DNA of 64,000 nucleotides from Streptacidiphilus jeojiense (GCF_000719095.1 NZ_JOEH01000016.1:186001-250000), one strand, 5' to 3'. Shown: positions 9,742 to 19,082, numbered from the stretch's first letter. The notes: generated by a model from the letters alone, not told the origin. Translations and numbers: made by a program.

Positions 9742-12700
9742 TCACTCCACCACCTGCCGGCCCTCCGGATGCCCGGAGCAACTGCGGCGGAAGGAACAGG
9801 TGGCGCAGCCGGGCCCGACGGTCGGGGTGAACCGCTCGTTGACGATCCGGTCGGCGGCCTCGGCGAGCAGGTCCTCGACCCAGCCGGGGTCACCGGCCAG
9901 CGACGCCTGCGCCTGGACCTTGGGCCGGTCCTCCTTGCCCCTGCCGGCCGGCTGCCGCAGCTGCACCAGCTCGGCGCCGCCCGGTTCCGGGCGTTCCCCC
10001 TCGAACGCCTCGACGTCGTCCACCGCCCCTTCGGCGACGGCCAGCTGGTAGACCCCGAGCTGGGGGTGGGTCAGCAGCTCGGGCCCGCTGACCACGTGCT
10101 TGCCGGTCTTGAAGTCCACCACGAAGGCCGCGCCGGTCTCGGCGTCGCGTTCGACCCGGTCCATGCTGCCGCGGATCCGGATCACATGGTCGCCGACCTT
10201 CAGCTCGACCTCGAAGGGGTGCTCGGTGGCCACCGGGACCCGTCCGCGCTCAGCGGCGTGCCAGGTCAGGAAGCGCTCCAGGGCGGCCCGGGCCTCGCCC
10301 TTCTCCTGCTCCGACTTCCACGGCGCGTCGAAGGCCAGCGCGTCCCAGACCGTGTCCAGACGCTCCATCAGCACGCCCAGATCGGCCGGGGTGCGCCCGG
10401 AGCCCACCTCCTCGGCCAGCACGTGCACCACGTTGCCGAAGCCCTGGGCCCCGCTGGACGCCTGCTCGGCGTGCACCTCACGGCCGAGGAACCACTGCAG
10501 CCCGCAGGAGTTCACCTGGTCCAGCGCACTGCCCGACAGCCGCAGCGGCTGCGCGGGATCGCGCACCGGCACGGTGTTCACGGTCGGGTCGGCCATCCCC
10601 CACCAGCGCTGCGGATGGGCCGAGGGGACCAGCGGGTAGCCGTCCTCGTCGGTGAGCGCCGCCAGCCGCACCAGCCGCTGCGCCGCCGCCTCGCGCAGGG
10701 CGGGGTCGGCGGCCGGGTCCACGGTGGTCGCCCGCAACTCGGCGACCAGGGCCGCGACCGCGAGCGGGCGGCGCGGACGGTGGGTCACGTCCTCGACCCG
10801 CACGGCCGGGACCCGGCTGCCGTCCGGACGCTCCCGGTAGAGCTCGCGCAGGAAGCGTGACGGTTCGTCACCGTCCTCGGCCGGGGCCTTCACCGCGGTG
10901 ACCACCAGCCGCTCCCGGGCCCGGGTGGCGGCGACGTAGAACAGCCGGCGCTCCTCGGCCAGCAGCGCACCGGGGGTCAGCGGCTCGGCGATGCCGCTGC
11001 GGCCGATCCGGTCCGCCTCCAGCAGCGAACCGCGGCGCCGCAGGTCGGGCCAGAGCCCCTCCTGCACCCCGGCGACCACGACCAGGCCCCACTCCAGTCC
11101 CTTGGCGCGGTGCGCGGTGAGCAGCCGCACCGCGTCCGGCCGCACCGTGCGGCCGGACAGGGTGTCGGCGGCGATGTCCTGCTGCTCCAGTTCGGCCAGG
11201 AAGTTGAGCGCGCCGCGCGGACCCTTCACCCGCTCCTCGGCCCGGGCCGCGGTCTCGAACAGGGCGCAGAGCGCGTCCAGGTCGCGGTCGGCGTTGCGGC
11301 CCGCCGTGCCGGGGCGCAGCGCGGCCGTCTCCAACCGACGCCGCCAGCGCTCGGAGCCCTCCCACAGCGCCCACAGCGCCTCCTCGGCGGAGGCCCCGCC
11401 GGAGATCATCTCCCGTACCTTGCGCAGCAGCTGGCCCAGGTGCAGCGCCCGGCCGGCGAAGGAGCGGTCGTGCGTGACCAGCCGCTCGGGCTCGGCCAGC
11501 GCCTCCCGGACCAGCGCCTCGGCGGGACGGACCGCCCGCGGCTGGTCCGCCCCCAGAGCCGCCTCCCGGCGGAGCTGGGCGCGCTCCTCCTCGCGCAGCG
11601 CCCGGCCCAGGCGGCGCAGGTCGGAGCCGTCCAGGCCGCCCAGCGGGCCGGTGAGCAGGGTGTGCGCGACCTCGGTGGTGAGCGGGTCGGCGGCGTAGGG
11701 CCCCTCGGGGTCCTCGGGGCCGTCCCGGTCCGCAGCGCCGGTGCGTCGCCGGTCCCTGACCGCGCCGACCGCGCACACCCGCAGTGCGGTGAGCAGCGGG
11801 GCCACCGCCGGCTCCAGGTGCAGCGGCAGGTCGTCCCCGTCGATCTCCAGCGGCACCCCGGCCGAGCTCAGCGCCCGCCGGAAGCCGGGGATGGAGCGGC
11901 CGCCGGCCCGGACCAGCACGGCCATGTCGCTCCAGGGCACGCCCTGTTCCAGATGGGCGCGGCGGAGCAGGTCGGCGATGTTGTCGGTCTCGGAGCCCGG
12001 GGTCGGGTAGGTGTAGACCTCGACCCGTCCGCCGGGACGGCTGGGGATCAGCCTGCGGTGCTGCTCCAGCGCCTGCGCCGGGAGCCGGCCCATCGGCATC
12101 CGCTCGGTGAGGGTGCGGCTCGCCGCCAGCAGCACCTCGCCGGAGCGGCGGGACACCCGGAGCACCTTGATCGCCGCCGGGCTGCCGTCCGCCTGCGGGA
12201 AGTCCTGGGGAAAGTCGAGGATGCCGTTGATGTCGGCGCCCCGGAAGGCGTAGATCGACTGGTCCGGGTCGCCGACCGCGACCAGCTCCCGGCCGTCGCC
12301 CGCCAGCGCGTGCAACAGCCGGACCTGGGCCGGGTCGGTGTCCTGGTACTCGTCCACGTAGACCACCCGGTACTGGCGGCGCAGCTGCTCGCGGATCTCG
12401 GGGCGCTCGGCCAGCAGCACCGCGCGGTGCACCAGCTCGGCGTAGTCCAGGACGCCGTAGTTGTCGAGGACGTCCAGGTACTGCGCCAGGAAGTCGGCGG
12501 CGGCCTGCCAGTCGGGGCGGCCCACCTCGGCGGCGAAGCGGCGCAGCGCGTCCTCGCCCAGCCCCAGCTCACGGGCGCGGGCCAGCACGGCGCGGACCTC
12601 GTCGGCGAAGCCCCGGGTGGTCAGACAGGCACGGAGCTCGTCCGGCCAGCGGATGCCCAGGCCCTCGCGGGCGTCCTCGGCGCCGCCGGCCAGCAGGTCG

Positions 12701-13158
12701 CGCACCATCACGTCCTGCTCGGGACCGGAGAGCAGCCGGATCGGGTCGGCGAAGAGGTCGGCGTCCTGGTGGGCCCGGACCAGGGCGTAGCAGAACGAGT
12801 GGAAGGTGGTGGCCTGCGGGACGGACACTGCGGCCCCGGAGCCCGCAGTGCCCGCCGCACCCGCCACACCCGCCCGCGCGGTCATCCGGTCGCGCAGCTC
12901 GACCGCGGCCTTGCGGCTGAAGGTGAGGACCAGGATCTGCTCCGCCGGGACGCCCTCGGCGACCCGCCGGGTCACCGCCTCCACCAGGGTGGTGGTCTTA
13001 CCGGTGCCCGGGCCGGCCAGGACCAGCAGCGGCCCGCCCCGGTGGTCCACGACGGCCTGCTGGTAGGCGTCGAGGACGGGGGGCTCGGGCGTGGCGAGCG
13101 GGTCGCGCACCAGGCGGTACGCGCCCCCGCGCACCGGGGGGTCGGGCAGGGAGCTCAT
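9742..13158 (-). CDS. adnA: AdnA-type UvrD-family helicase/nuclease with Fe-S cysteines
   Basis: A 1138-aa partner of AdnB. Walker A AGPGTGKT lies at ~48-55, DEYQDT at ~269-274, motif VI-like sequence around TAHRAKGLEWGLV, and a RecB-family nuclease motif (FVVDFKTGKH) near residue ~1045. One Cys ahead of the nuclease domain (VNSCGLQWF) and three at the C-terminus (CATCSFRRSC) match the four-cysteine iron-sulfur arrangement of AddB/AdnA-type nucleases. An Ala/Gly-rich insert (~97-112) may be a species-specific loop. Gene order adnA-adnB, with nudC downstream, is the same as in mycobacteria (recalled, not searched). Confidence 0.92.
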   Translation of the reverse strand: MSSLPDPPVRGGAYRLVRDPLATPEPPVLDAYQQAVVDHRGGPLLVLAGPGTGKTTTLVEAVTRRVAEGVPAEQILVLTFSRKAAVELRDRMTARAGVAGAAGTAGSGAAVSVPQATTFHSFCYALVRAHQDADLFADPIRLLSGPEQDVMVRDLLAGGAEDAREGLGIRWPDELRACLTTRGFADEVRAVLARARELGLGEDALRRFAAEVGRPDWQAAADFLAQYLDVLDNYGVLDYAELVHRAVLLAERPEIREQLRRQYRVVYVDEYQDTDPAQVRLLHALAGDGRELVAVGDPDQSIYAFRGADINGILDFPQDFPQADGSPAAIKVLRVSRRSGEVLLAASRTLTERMPMGRLPAQALEQHRRLIPSRPGGRVEVYTYPTPGSETDNIADLLRRAHLEQGVPWSDMAVLVRAGGRSIPGFRRALSSAGVPLEIDGDDLPLHLEPAVAPLLTALRVCAVGAVRDRRRTGAADRDGPEDPEGPYAADPLTTEVAHTLLTGPLGGLDGSDLRRLGRALREEERAQLRREAALGADQPRAVRPAEALVREALAEPERLVTHDRSFAGRALHLGQLLRKVREMISGGASAEEALWALWEGSERWRRRLETAALRPGTAGRNADRDLDALCALFETAARAEERVKGPRGALNFLAELEQQDIAADTLSGRTVRPDAVRLLTAHRAKGLEWGLVVVAGVQEGLWPDLRRRGSLLEADRIGRSGIAEPLTPGALLAEERRLFYVAATRARERLVVTAVKAPAEDGDEPSRFLRELYRERPDGSRVPAVRVEDVTHRPRRPLAVAALVAELRATTVDPAADPALREAAAQRLVRLAALTDEDGYPLVPSAHPQRWWGMADPTVNTVPVRDPAQPLRLSGSALDQVNSCGLQWFLGREVHAEQASSGAQGFGNVVHVLAEEVGSGRTPADLGVLMERLDTVWDALAFDAPWKSEQEKGEARAALERFLTWHAAERGRVPVATEHPFEVELKVGDHVIRIRGSMDRVERDAETGAAFVVDFKTGKHVVSGPELLTHPQLGVYQLAVAEGAVDDVEAFEGERPEPGGAELVQLRQPAGRGKEDRPKVQAQASLAGDPGWVEDLLAEAADRIVNERFTPTVGPGCATCSFRRSCSGHPEGRQVVE

Positions 13159-13361
13159 CGGGCGGTCCAGGGGCAGTGCATGCGGGAGGGCAGCGGAAGC
13201 CGGTGGCGTGGCTGGTCGGAGTGGCTCGTCCGGTCAGGCGTCCCAGACGTCGTCCGCTACCGCGAGCCTACGATCCTCCACCGTCACTCACGCTGTTGTC
13301 TCCGGTTCACGGGAACCTCGACCCGCCGCTCCGAAATTGTCGGACCCCTGTGCTAACGGCC

Positions 13362-13745
13362 CTACCGCCCGTCCCAGCGGGCCCGGGCGAGGTCCACCCT
13401 GGGCAGGTCCTCGGCCGCCGCCGAGCCCCGGGCCGGGCCGCGTCCGCGCACGCTGCGCAACGGCGTGCCCTCCATCCGGTACTGCTCCAGCGCCCGCAGT
13501 TCGTGTCCGGGCAGCAGCGCCCCGTCCGCCCGCACCACCCGCCACCAGGGCACGGCGCCGCCGTACAACGCCATCACCCGCCCCACCTGGCGCGGTCCGC
13601 CCTCTTCCAGGTACTCGGCGACGTCACCGTAGGTCATCACCCGACCCGTCGGGATGCGCTCGGTCAGCTCCAGCACCCGCTCCGCGAAGGGCGGCAGCTC
13701 GGCCGGCTCCACATGCGACTCATGGTCCTCACTCACCTGTCGCAT
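13362..13745 (-). CDS. MGMT-family alkyltransferase-like (ATL) protein
   Basis: A 127-aa MGMT-fold DNA-binding domain without the N-terminal MGMT domain. The canonical active site PCHR(V/I) is replaced by PWWRVV (around residues 66-71), so the alkyl-accepting cysteine is missing. This Cys-to-Trp change defines ATL proteins, which flip out O6-alkylguanine and hand the lesion to nucleotide-excision repair instead of repairing it. The recognition-helix region (RIPTGRVMTYGDVAEYL, GRVMALYGG) is intact. It lies 203 bp upstream of adnA on the same strand, in a DNA-repair neighbourhood. The C-terminal ~35 residues are Arg-rich and probably disordered. Confidence 0.85.
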   Translation of the reverse strand: MRQVSEDHESHVEPAELPPFAERVLELTERIPTGRVMTYGDVAEYLEEGGPRQVGRVMALYGGAVPWWRVVRADGALLPGHELRALEQYRMEGTPLRSVRGRGPARGSAAAEDLPRVDLARARWDGR

Positions 13746-13935
13746 TGTGTCCCATCACACTGAGAGGTCCGACACGTACGGGTGGAGCCGTCCGGGAACC
13801 TCCTCGCCCACCCGGGCGGAGGAATGTAGCATCCGCCAGGGACCCGAACCGGGGTACCTGACACCGACACGCATCCTCCACCCATGCCACCCTTGAGGGG
13901 TCGGTGACAGGCGACCAGAAGGCACAGACATTCAG

Positions 13936-16671
13936 ATGACCGGATCGAGCGCGAGCGCCGACCAGGCAGCGGACGCCTCCGGCACCATGCCCGACGCCTC
14001 CGGTCCGTCACCCTCGGCCGCCTCCGGACCCGGTTCCGAGCCGATCAGCGGCGGCGAACCCGCCGCCGAGCCGGCCTCCAGGCCGCCCGCCCCGCCCGTC
14101 GAAGCCCCCGTCGTCGACCTGGTCAAGGTCCCCGGCCTGCAGCACCGCTCGACACTGCCGGCCGAGACCCGTGCCAGCTCGCACGTCGCCGTGGACGAGC
14201 CGCTGCTGGCCGCCCGGGTGCACCGCCCCTCCGACCTGATCCGCTTCCTGCTGGGCATCCTCGGCGTCGCCGCCGTCCTGGTGCTGGCCAGCATCGCCAC
14301 CTCGACCACCACCGGGCTGCAGAGCGACATCTCGGCGGGCGTCACCAAGGTCCCCAGCTTCCTCACCACCATCACCGGCGTCATCTCCACCGCCGCAGTG
14401 CTGATCGTCCCGCTGGCCTTCGCGGTGGAACGGCTGATCAAACGGGACGGCCTGCGGGTCGCCGACGGCGTGCTGGCGGCGGTGCTGGCGCACGGCATCT
14501 CGCTGGCGGTGGACCTGTGGGTGGTCAAGGCAGCGCCGGAGTCCATCACCGCCGCGCTGACCCAGCAGATCCCCAACACCACCACGCTCACCGACCCGGT
14601 GCACGGCTACCTCACCCCCGTCATCGCCTACATGACGGCCGTGGGCATGGCCAGCCGCCCGCGCTGGCGGGTCGCGCTCTGGGCCGTGGTGCTGCTGGAC
14701 GGGCTGTCCGAACTGATCAGCGGACACACCACCCCGCTGTCCATTGCAGTAACCATCCTGCTGGGCCTGACCGTGGCCTACGGCACCCTCTACGCCGTCG
14801 GCACCCCGAACGTCCGCCCCACCGGCGAGACCCTGCTGCTGGGGCTGCGCAAGGTCGGCTTCGCCCCGCTCAGCGCCCACCGCTCCACCGACGGCCCCGA
14901 GGGCACCCGCCGCTACCTGGTCATCCAGGACCACGCGCTGCCGCTGGACGTCCACGTCATCGACCGCGAGCAGCAGGCCTCCGGCTTCTTCTACCGGCTC
15001 TGGCGGCGGCTGCAGCTGCGCACCGTCACCGTCCGCTCCAGCCCCCAGTCGCTGCGCCAGGCCCTGGAGCAGGAGGCCCTGATCGCCTACGCGGCCAACG
15101 CGGCCGGGGCGCACTCCCCCAGGCTGATCGCCACCTCCGAGCTCGGCCCGGACGCGGTGATCCTGGTCTACGAGCGGGTCGAGGGCCGCTCCTTCGACCT
15201 CGCCGACGACTCCGAGCTCACCGACGAGGTCCTCGCCGACGCCTGGACCTCGGTCAAGGCGCTGCACGACCGCCGGATCGCGCACCGCCGGCTGACCAGC
15301 GAGTCGCTGCTGGTCACCCCGCCGTCGGCGACCTCGCCCAGCAGCGGCGTCTGCCTGATCAATCTGGCCGGCGGCGACATCGCCTCCGGCGACCTGACGC
15401 TGCGGATGGACCTGGCCCAGCTGCTCACCACGCTGGCACTGCGGGTCGGGCCCGAGCGCGCGGTGGCCTCCGCCAACAAGGTGCTGGGGTCGGGGCGGAC
15501 CGCGAGCGCCATGCCGCTGCTGCAGCCGGTCGGGCTGCACCGCTCCACCCGGCTGGCGCTGAAGCACCACAACAGCGAGCACAAGGCCGCGGTGGCCGCG
15601 GCCCGCGCGGAGCAGATGAAGGCCGGGGTCAAGGTCGAGGACGCGCTGACCGCCAACCCCGATCCGCAGGACTTCCTGTCGCAGATCCGCGAGCAGATCC
15701 TGGAGGTCGCCCCGCAGGCCCCGGTGGAGCCGGCCAGGCTGCAGCGGCTCAAGCCGAAGACCCTGATCACCCTGGTCGCCGGCGCCTTCGCGGCCTACCT
15801 GCTGCTGGGCCAGCTCGCCGCCGCCAACCCGGCCAGCGCGTTCAGCCACGCCAAGTGGGCCTGGGCGCTGGCCGCGCTGGCGGCCTCCGCGCTCAGCTAC
15901 GTCGGCGCGGCGCTCAGCCTGGCGGGCTTCGTGCCCGAGCAGCTGCCGTTCTGGCGGACCCTGTGGGCCCAGGTGGCCGGCAGCTTCGTGAAACTGGTGG
16001 CCCCGGCCGCGGTCGGCGGAGTGGCCCTGAACGCCCGCTTCCTGCAACGGGCCGGGGTGCGCCCGGGCCAGGCCGTGGCCAGCGTCGGCGCCTCCCAGCT
16101 GGTCGGTCTGGGGATGCACATCCTGCTGCTGCTGGGCTTCGGCTTCGTGGCCGGGACGGGCAGCGGCAAGGGCTCGGACATCCCCTCCTCGCGCACCGTG
16201 ATCGCCGGGCTGCTGGTGGCGGCCGTGCTGGTGCTGGTGGGCGCGGCCGTCCCGCCAGTCCGGCGCTGGACGGTGACCCGGCTGCGGACCCTGTTCATCG
16301 GCGTGATCCCGCGGATGCTGGACCTGCTGCGCTCCCCCACCAAGATCGCCACCGGCTTCGGCGGCATCGTGCTGGTCTCGCTGGCCTTCGTGGCCTGCCT
16401 GGACACCAGCATCCGGGCCTTCGGCGAGTCGCTGCCCTTCGCCACCATCGCCGTCGTCTACCTGGCCGGCAACGCGGCGGGCTCGGCCGTGCCCACCCCG
16501 GGCGGGATCGGCGCGATCGAGACACTGCTGATCGGTGGGCTCACCGGCGCCGGGCTGCCGCTGACCGTGGCCACGCCGGCCGTGCTGCTGTTCCGGCTGC
16601 TGACCTTCTGGCTGCCGGTGCTGCCGGGCTGGATCGCCTTCAGCTACCTGCAACGCAAGGAAGCCCTGTGA
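13936..16671 (+). CDS. Polytopic membrane protein: pseudokinase-like centre, LPG-synthase-type C-terminus
   Basis: A 911-aa protein in four parts: a Pro/Ala/Ser-rich cytosolic start (1-~90); about six membrane helices (~95-300); a soluble centre (~310-560) with a degenerate protein-kinase fold; and a C-terminal ~8-helix block (~600-905) matching the UPF0104/lysylphosphatidylglycerol-synthase transmembrane family. In the centre, a catalytic-loop-like RRIAHRRLTSESLLV has HRR in place of HRD, and the DFG position reads LINLAGGD, so phosphotransfer is unlikely. The C-terminal block has the family's conserved PTPGGIGAIE. No lysyl-transferase domain is present, so it is not MprF proper. A lipid- or glycan-flipping/scaffold role is plausible but unproven. 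Confidence 0.85.
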   Translation: MTGSSASADQAADASGTMPDASGPSPSAASGPGSEPISGGEPAAEPASRPPAPPVEAPVVDLVKVPGLQHRSTLPAETRASSHVAVDEPLLAARVHRPSDLIRFLLGILGVAAVLVLASIATSTTTGLQSDISAGVTKVPSFLTTITGVISTAAVLIVPLAFAVERLIKRDGLRVADGVLAAVLAHGISLAVDLWVVKAAPESITAALTQQIPNTTTLTDPVHGYLTPVIAYMTAVGMASRPRWRVALWAVVLLDGLSELISGHTTPLSIAVTILLGLTVAYGTLYAVGTPNVRPTGETLLLGLRKVGFAPLSAHRSTDGPEGTRRYLVIQDHALPLDVHVIDREQQASGFFYRLWRRLQLRTVTVRSSPQSLRQALEQEALIAYAANAAGAHSPRLIATSELGPDAVILVYERVEGRSFDLADDSELTDEVLADAWTSVKALHDRRIAHRRLTSESLLVTPPSATSPSSGVCLINLAGGDIASGDLTLRMDLAQLLTTLALRVGPERAVASANKVLGSGRTASAMPLLQPVGLHRSTRLALKHHNSEHKAAVAAARAEQMKAGVKVEDALTANPDPQDFLSQIREQILEVAPQAPVEPARLQRLKPKTLITLVAGAFAAYLLLGQLAAANPASAFSHAKWAWALAALAASALSYVGAALSLAGFVPEQLPFWRTLWAQVAGSFVKLVAPAAVGGVALNARFLQRAGVRPGQAVASVGASQLVGLGMHILLLLGFGFVAGTGSGKGSDIPSSRTVIAGLLVAAVLVLVGAAVPPVRRWTVTRLRTLFIGVIPRMLDLLRSPTKIATGFGGIVLVSLAFVACLDTSIRAFGESLPFATIAVVYLAGNAAGSAVPTPGGIGAIETLLIGGLTGAGLPLTVATPAVLLFRLLTFWLPVLPGWIAFSYLQRKEAL

Positions 16672-16692
16672 CGGGACGTCACAGGGCTTCCT
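16658..16692. terminator. Perfect stem-loop overlapping a stop codon
   Basis: A 15-bp perfect inverted repeat (AGGAAGCCCTGTGAC and its complement, 5-nt loop) includes the last codons and stop of the membrane-protein gene. It sits 39 bp before the convergent moeZ stop, so it can serve both strands. Confidence 0.8.
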
Positions 16693-16730
16693 CGACCGCC
16701 GTTGGCTGCTGGTCCGCCGGTGGCTAGTGG

Positions 16731-17909
16731 CTAGTAGACCGGCTTCTCGGGCTCGATCTGGTTGACCCAGCCGATCACGCCGCCGCCCACGTGGACCGCG
16801 TCGGCGAAGCCGGCGGAGTGCAGCACGGCCAGCACCTCGGCCGAGCGGACACCGGTCTTGCAGTGCAGCACGATCTTCTTGTCCTGCGGCATCCGCTCCA
16901 GGGCGTCGCCCATCAGGAAGTCGCCCTTGGGGATGAGCGTGGCACCCGGGATGTTGACGATCTCGTACTCGCCGGGCTCACGCACGTCGACCAGGAAGAT
17001 GTCCTCCTTGTCGTCCTGCCACTGCTTGAGCTGCTTGGGCGTGATGGTGGAACCGATGGCCGCCGCCTGCGCCTCGTCGCTGACGACGCCGCAGAAGGCG
17101 TCGTAGTCGATCAGGTCGGTGACGGTCGGGTTCTCGCCGCAGAGCGCGCAGTCGGGGTCCTTGCGGACCTTGACCTGGCGGTACTGCATCTCCAGGGCGT
17201 CGTAGATCATCAGTCGGCCGACCAGCGGCTCGCCGACGCCGGCCAGCAGCTTGATGGCCTCGGTGACCTGGATCGAGCCGATCGACGCGCACAGCACGCC
17301 GAGCACGCCGCCCTCGGCGCAGGAGGGCACCATGCCGGGCGGCGGGGCCTCCGGGTAGAGGCAGCGGTAGCAGGGGCCGTGCTCGGCCCAGAACACGCTG
17401 GCCTGACCGTCGAAGCGGTAGATCGAGCCCCAGACGTAGGGCTTGCCGAGCAGCACGGCGGCGTCGTTCACCAGGTAGCGGGTGGCGAAGTTGTCGGTGC
17501 CGTCGACGATCAGGTCGTACTGCGCGAAGATCTCCTTGACGTTGTCCACGTCGAGGCGGGTCTCGTGCAGGATGACGTTGACGTAGGGGTTGATCTCCTT
17601 GACCGAGTCACGGGCGGACTCGGCCTTGGAGCGGCCGATGTCGGACTGGCCGTGGATGATCTGGCGCTGGAGGTTGGACTCGTCGACGGTGTCGAACTCG
17701 ACGATGCCGAGGGTGCCGACACCCGCCGCGGCGAGGTACATCAACGCGGGAGAGCCCAGGCCGCCGGCGCCGACACACAGCACCTTGGCGTTCTTCAACC
17801 GCTTCTGCCCGTCCATCCCGACGTCCGGGATGATCAGGTGGCGGGAGTACCTGCGGACCTCGTCCACGGTGAGCTCAGCGGCCGGCTCGACCAGGGGTGG
17901 CAGCGACAC
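16731..17909 (-). CDS. moeZ: MoeZ adenylyltransferase/sulfurtransferase
   Basis: A 392-aa fusion of a ThiF/MoeB E1-like domain (~15-270; GAGGLGSP nucleotide loop at 47-54, zinc cysteines in CYRCLYP and CALCGEN) and a C-terminal rhodanese domain (~290-390; HCKTGVRS active-site loop with the persulfide Cys). It activates the C-terminal Gly-Gly of small sulfur carriers by adenylation and loads sulfur on them, serving molybdopterin, thiamin, cysteine (CysO) or thio-natural-product pathways. The GTG start at 17909 follows GGAG by 6 nt. A σR-type promoter lies just upstream (17949-17974), suggesting induction by thiol-oxidative stress. Confidence 0.95.
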   Translation of the reverse strand: MSLPPLVEPAAELTVDEVRRYSRHLIIPDVGMDGQKRLKNAKVLCVGAGGLGSPALMYLAAAGVGTLGIVEFDTVDESNLQRQIIHGQSDIGRSKAESARDSVKEINPYVNVILHETRLDVDNVKEIFAQYDLIVDGTDNFATRYLVNDAAVLLGKPYVWGSIYRFDGQASVFWAEHGPCYRCLYPEAPPPGMVPSCAEGGVLGVLCASIGSIQVTEAIKLLAGVGEPLVGRLMIYDALEMQYRQVKVRKDPDCALCGENPTVTDLIDYDAFCGVVSDEAQAAAIGSTITPKQLKQWQDDKEDIFLVDVREPGEYEIVNIPGATLIPKGDFLMGDALERMPQDKKIVLHCKTGVRSAEVLAVLHSAGFADAVHVGGGVIGWVNQIEPEKPVY

Positions 17910-17948
17910 GGGGGACTCCGTTAGTCGTCATTACGGGTTTTCTCCGCC

Positions 17949-17974
17949 AACAGTGCCACGCCGGTGGCTATTCC
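17949..17974 (-). promoter_or_regulatory. σR-type promoter of moeZ (GGAAT-N18-GTT)
   Basis: Read on the minus strand, GGAAT (17974-17970) is followed after exactly 18 bp by GTT (17951-17949). This is the consensus for the thiol-oxidative-stress sigma factor SigR. The predicted transcript would start about 30 nt before the moeZ GTG. The match is seen in sequence; use by SigR is inferred. Confidence 0.72.
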
Positions 17975-18025
17975 ACGGCCCCCGGTCCGAGGTACGAGAC
18001 GCCTGGTGAGACGGATCTCCCTCCG

Positions 18026-18150
18026 GGCTGCGGCGTCTGCGCGGCTGGCGGCGCAGTTCCCCGCGCCCCTGTGGGTCTGCAACTGGCTCAGTTGCAATTG
18101 GTCAGGGGCGCGGGGAACTGCGCGACAAACCATGCACGACCCGCAGCCGA
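18026..18150. repeat. Dispersed palindromic element, copy a
   Basis: Perfect 21-bp arms (18051-18071 and 18103-18123) built on GCGCAGTTCCCCGCGCCCCTG enclose a second dyad, GCAACTG-GCT-CAGTTGC. Outer sequence CTGCGGCGTCTGC and CGACCCGCAGCC is shared with copies b and d. It lies between the epimerase 3' end and the moeZ upstream region, where it could end epimerase-operon transcription. Confidence 0.85.
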
Positions 18151-18170
18151 AAATCCCCCCGGCGAGTTCC

Positions 18171-19082
18171 CTAGACCCGGCAGGCCGTCTCCATCCAGAT
18201 GTCCGCCAGCGACTCCTCCAGCGGCACCCGGGGCCGCCAGCCCAACCGCTCCCGCGCCGTACGGATGTCGGCCTGCCGCCACAGCACCTCGCCGGGGCGG
18301 TCGGTGCCGTCCGCGCCGGGGATGGGGCTGCGGGTCTCCTCCATCAGCCGTCCCTCGAAGCCGGACGCGCGCACCAGCAGATGCGCGGCGTCACGCATCC
18401 GCACCCCGCTGCCGCCGCCGATGTTGATCACACCGGTGGCCGCCGACACCGCCGCGGCCTGCACCGACCTGGCCACGTCACGCACGTCGACGAAGTCCCG
18501 GAAGGCGGACAGGTCGGCCGAGCGCACCTGCGGCTCGCCGCGCTCCAAGGCCCGGCGCAGGCCCTCGGAGAGCCGTCCGAACAGCGAGCCGGCCGGGACC
18601 CCGGGGCCCACCGCGTCGAAGATCCGCAGCACCACCGCGTCCAGGCCCGAGGACAGCGCGAGTTCGGTGCCGGCCAGCTTGGTGACCCCGTAGGGGCCGA
18701 TCGGGCGCGGTTCGGCGCTCTCCGCGGTGGAGGTGCCGATCGGCACCGGGCCGTACTCGGCCGCCGAGCCGACATGGACCAGCCTGGCCGGGTCGTGGCT
18801 GCGCCGGATCGCCTCGCAGACGGTGGCGACAGCCTGGGTGTTGGCCTTCACCAGGTCGCGCGGGGTGCCGTAGGTGACGCCCGCGCAGTTCACCACCACC
18901 CGGGGCATCACCGCGTCCAGGAACCGGGCCAGCGCACCGGGGCTGCCCGCGGCGAGGTCGAAGCGGATGTCCGCGGTGTCCCGCCGGCCCAGCACGGTCA
19001 CCTGCAACTCGGGGTCGGCGAAGAGACGGTCGGCGACACGGCGGCCGATGAATCCATCGGCGCCCAACAGCAGCACCCTCAT
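18171..19082 (-). CDS. NAD-dependent sugar epimerase/dehydratase (extended SDR)
   Basis: A 303-aa Rossmann protein with the nucleotide motif GADGFIG (residues 7-13) and an intact SDR catalytic set: Ser106 (HVGSAAEYG) and Tyr131-x3-Lys135 (YGVTK). A downstream DFVDVRDVARSV segment is typical of NDP-sugar epimerases/dehydratases. The exact nucleotide sugar is not predictable. It is third in line after the PelF-like glycosyltransferase and the polytopic membrane protein on the same strand, separated from the latter by ~140 bp containing a tandem repeat. This fits a role in supplying or modifying a sugar for a surface glycan. Confidence 0.85.
   Translation of the reverse strand: MRVLLLGADGFIGRRVADRLFADPELQVTVLGRRDTADIRFDLAAGSPGALARFLDAVMPRVVVNCAGVTYGTPRDLVKANTQAVATVCEAIRRSHDPARLVHVGSAAEYGPVPIGTSTAESAEPRPIGPYGVTKLAGTELALSSGLDAVVLRIFDAVGPGVPAGSLFGRLSEGLRRALERGEPQVRSADLSAFRDFVDVRDVARSVQAAAVSAATGVINIGGGSGVRMRDAAHLLVRASGFEGRLMEETRSPIPGADGTDRPGEVLWRQADIRTARERLGWRPRVPLEESLADIWMETACRV

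Noticed and set aside
9687..9893. N-terminal extension of AdnB
   Set aside because: Overlaps the adnA coding end, is low-complexity, and the GTG at 9686 matches the expected start.
14008..16653. 881-codon frame on the minus strand
   Set aside because: Antisense to the pseudokinase/LPG-synthase gene; composition is Gln/Gly/Arg-rich with no family motif.
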